A stretch of DNA of 64,000 nucleotides, from the NCBI RefSeq assembly GCF_029953635.1, contig NZ_CP124543.1:4505455-4569454 (forward strand), in the 5' to 3' direction. This document shows positions 63,660 through 64,000 of this stretch, piece by piece; the stretch's first letter is position 1; the number at the start of each line of letters is the position of its first letter. The translations under genes and the position numbers were made by a program. The notes under the pieces are model-generated. The model ran no database searches. It was given only the letters and a program-made list of their open reading frames with translations, and was not told where the DNA came from. The DNA is from Halotia branconii CENA392. GTDB lineage: Bacteria; Cyanobacteriota; Cyanobacteriia; Cyanobacteriales; Nostocaceae.

Positions 63660-64000
63660 ATGCTGAACATTCCTCAACTACTGGCAACTGAACTAGACCT
63701 TAAACCCTATCAGGTGCAAAACGCGCTGGAACTTTTGGCTGAGGGTGCAACAATCCCTTTTATTGCGCGTTACCGTAAGGAGCGTACCAATGAAATGAAT
63801 GAAGTCCAATTGCGCGATCTTGCTGACAGGTATACTTACTTAACAGAACTGGAAGAACGCAAATCAGTAATTTTAAATGCGATCGCCGAACAAGGTAAAC
63901 TCACCGATGAACTAAAAGCGAAAATTATACCCTGTTTACAAAAAACTGAACTTGAGGATTTATACTTACCCTATCGACCTAAGCGGCGTACCCGCGCCAC
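63660..64000 (+). CDS. tex: Tex-family RNA-binding/transcription accessory protein, N-terminal part
   Basis: The first 113 codons from ATG 63660 read MLNIPQLLATELDLKPYQVQ ... LLAEGATIPFIARYRKERTN ... LEDLYLPYRPKRRTRA, which is the Tex N-terminal domain. Tex binds nucleic acid through a C-terminal S1 domain not visible here. The gene is cut by the right edge of the window. Confidence 0.92.
   Translation, partial: MLNIPQLLATELDLKPYQVQNALELLAEGATIPFIARYRKERTNEMNEVQLRDLADRYTYLTELEERKSVILNAIAEQGKLTDELKAKIIPCLQKTELEDLYLPYRPKRRTRA

Noticed and set aside
1..64000. tRNA, rRNA, CRISPR or prophage genes
   Set aside because: I looked for T-arm-like GTTCAAATC-type motifs, repeat-spacer patterns and phage genes by eye on both strands and found none that hold up.

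Overview
The window comes from a filamentous cyanobacterium, most probably of the order Nostocales. The reasons are the many GCGATCGC (HIP1) palindromes inside and between genes, short tandemly repeated C/T-rich and TAGGGACT-type sequences, AT-rich spacers, a PEP-CTERM-like tail, and gene families typical of that group (DUF1802, HcyBio, the NatA/NatC amino-acid transporter pair, serine/threonine kinases with TPR-like tails). I see no rRNA, tRNA, CRISPR array, intact transposase or phage region.

Layout. 1-4454: start of a kdpA-kdpB potassium ATPase operon (minus), divergent from a histidine kinase and a NarL-type response regulator. 4581-8999: a serine/threonine kinase, a methyltransferase and a carotenoid oxygenase. 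9497-11563: two adjacent low-complexity repeat proteins, one of NPFAGGS heptads and one of about ten 14-residue TVGNGNW repeats with a PEP-CTERM-like tail; they share the NPFAGG motif and a similar leader. 11809-15315: HcyBio protein, two small conserved or unknown proteins, a TPR protein and a secreted beta-rich protein. 15441-17204: an apparently intact GNAT/DUF1778 toxin-antitoxin pair followed by a second toxin-antitoxin locus ruined by a nonsense codon, a palindromic insertion and a frameshift. 17311-25657: gamma-glutamyltransferase, an aldo/keto reductase, a calcium-loop lipoprotein candidate, NatA/NatC, and an acetyltransferase with a DUF218 protein.

26444-63057 is dominated by a large extracellular glycan locus. 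A secreted protein with a CBM6/35-like module is followed by a nearly continuous minus-strand run (29173-57503). This run holds an SGNH hydrolase, about twelve glycosyltransferases, an O-antigen polymerase/ligase-like membrane protein, a methyltransferase and a paratose/tyvelose-epimerase-like protein. It ends with a nucleotide-sugar cassette (two DegT aminotransferases, an epimerase, a formyltransferase, a Gfo/Idh/MocA oxidoreductase, a left-handed beta-helix acetyltransferase and an unassigned two-Rossmann protein) and a Wzm/Wzt ABC exporter whose ATPase has a carbohydrate-recognition tail. Another glycosyltransferase and a divergent Wzc-like co-polymerase/BY-kinase lie beyond a 1.2 kb spacer with tandem repeats. 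The gene content suggests a heteropolysaccharide carrying amino, probably N-formyl or N-acetyl, sugars, exported by an ABC transporter but with Wzy/Wzc-like parts also present. The window ends in a small membrane protein and the start of tex.

The best candidates for undescribed biology are the NPFAGG/TVGNGNW repeat pair, the amino-sugar cassette with the unassigned protein at 51104-52111, and the secreted CBM-plus-repeat protein at 26444-29008. Functions are read from motifs and remembered family features; no database search was run.
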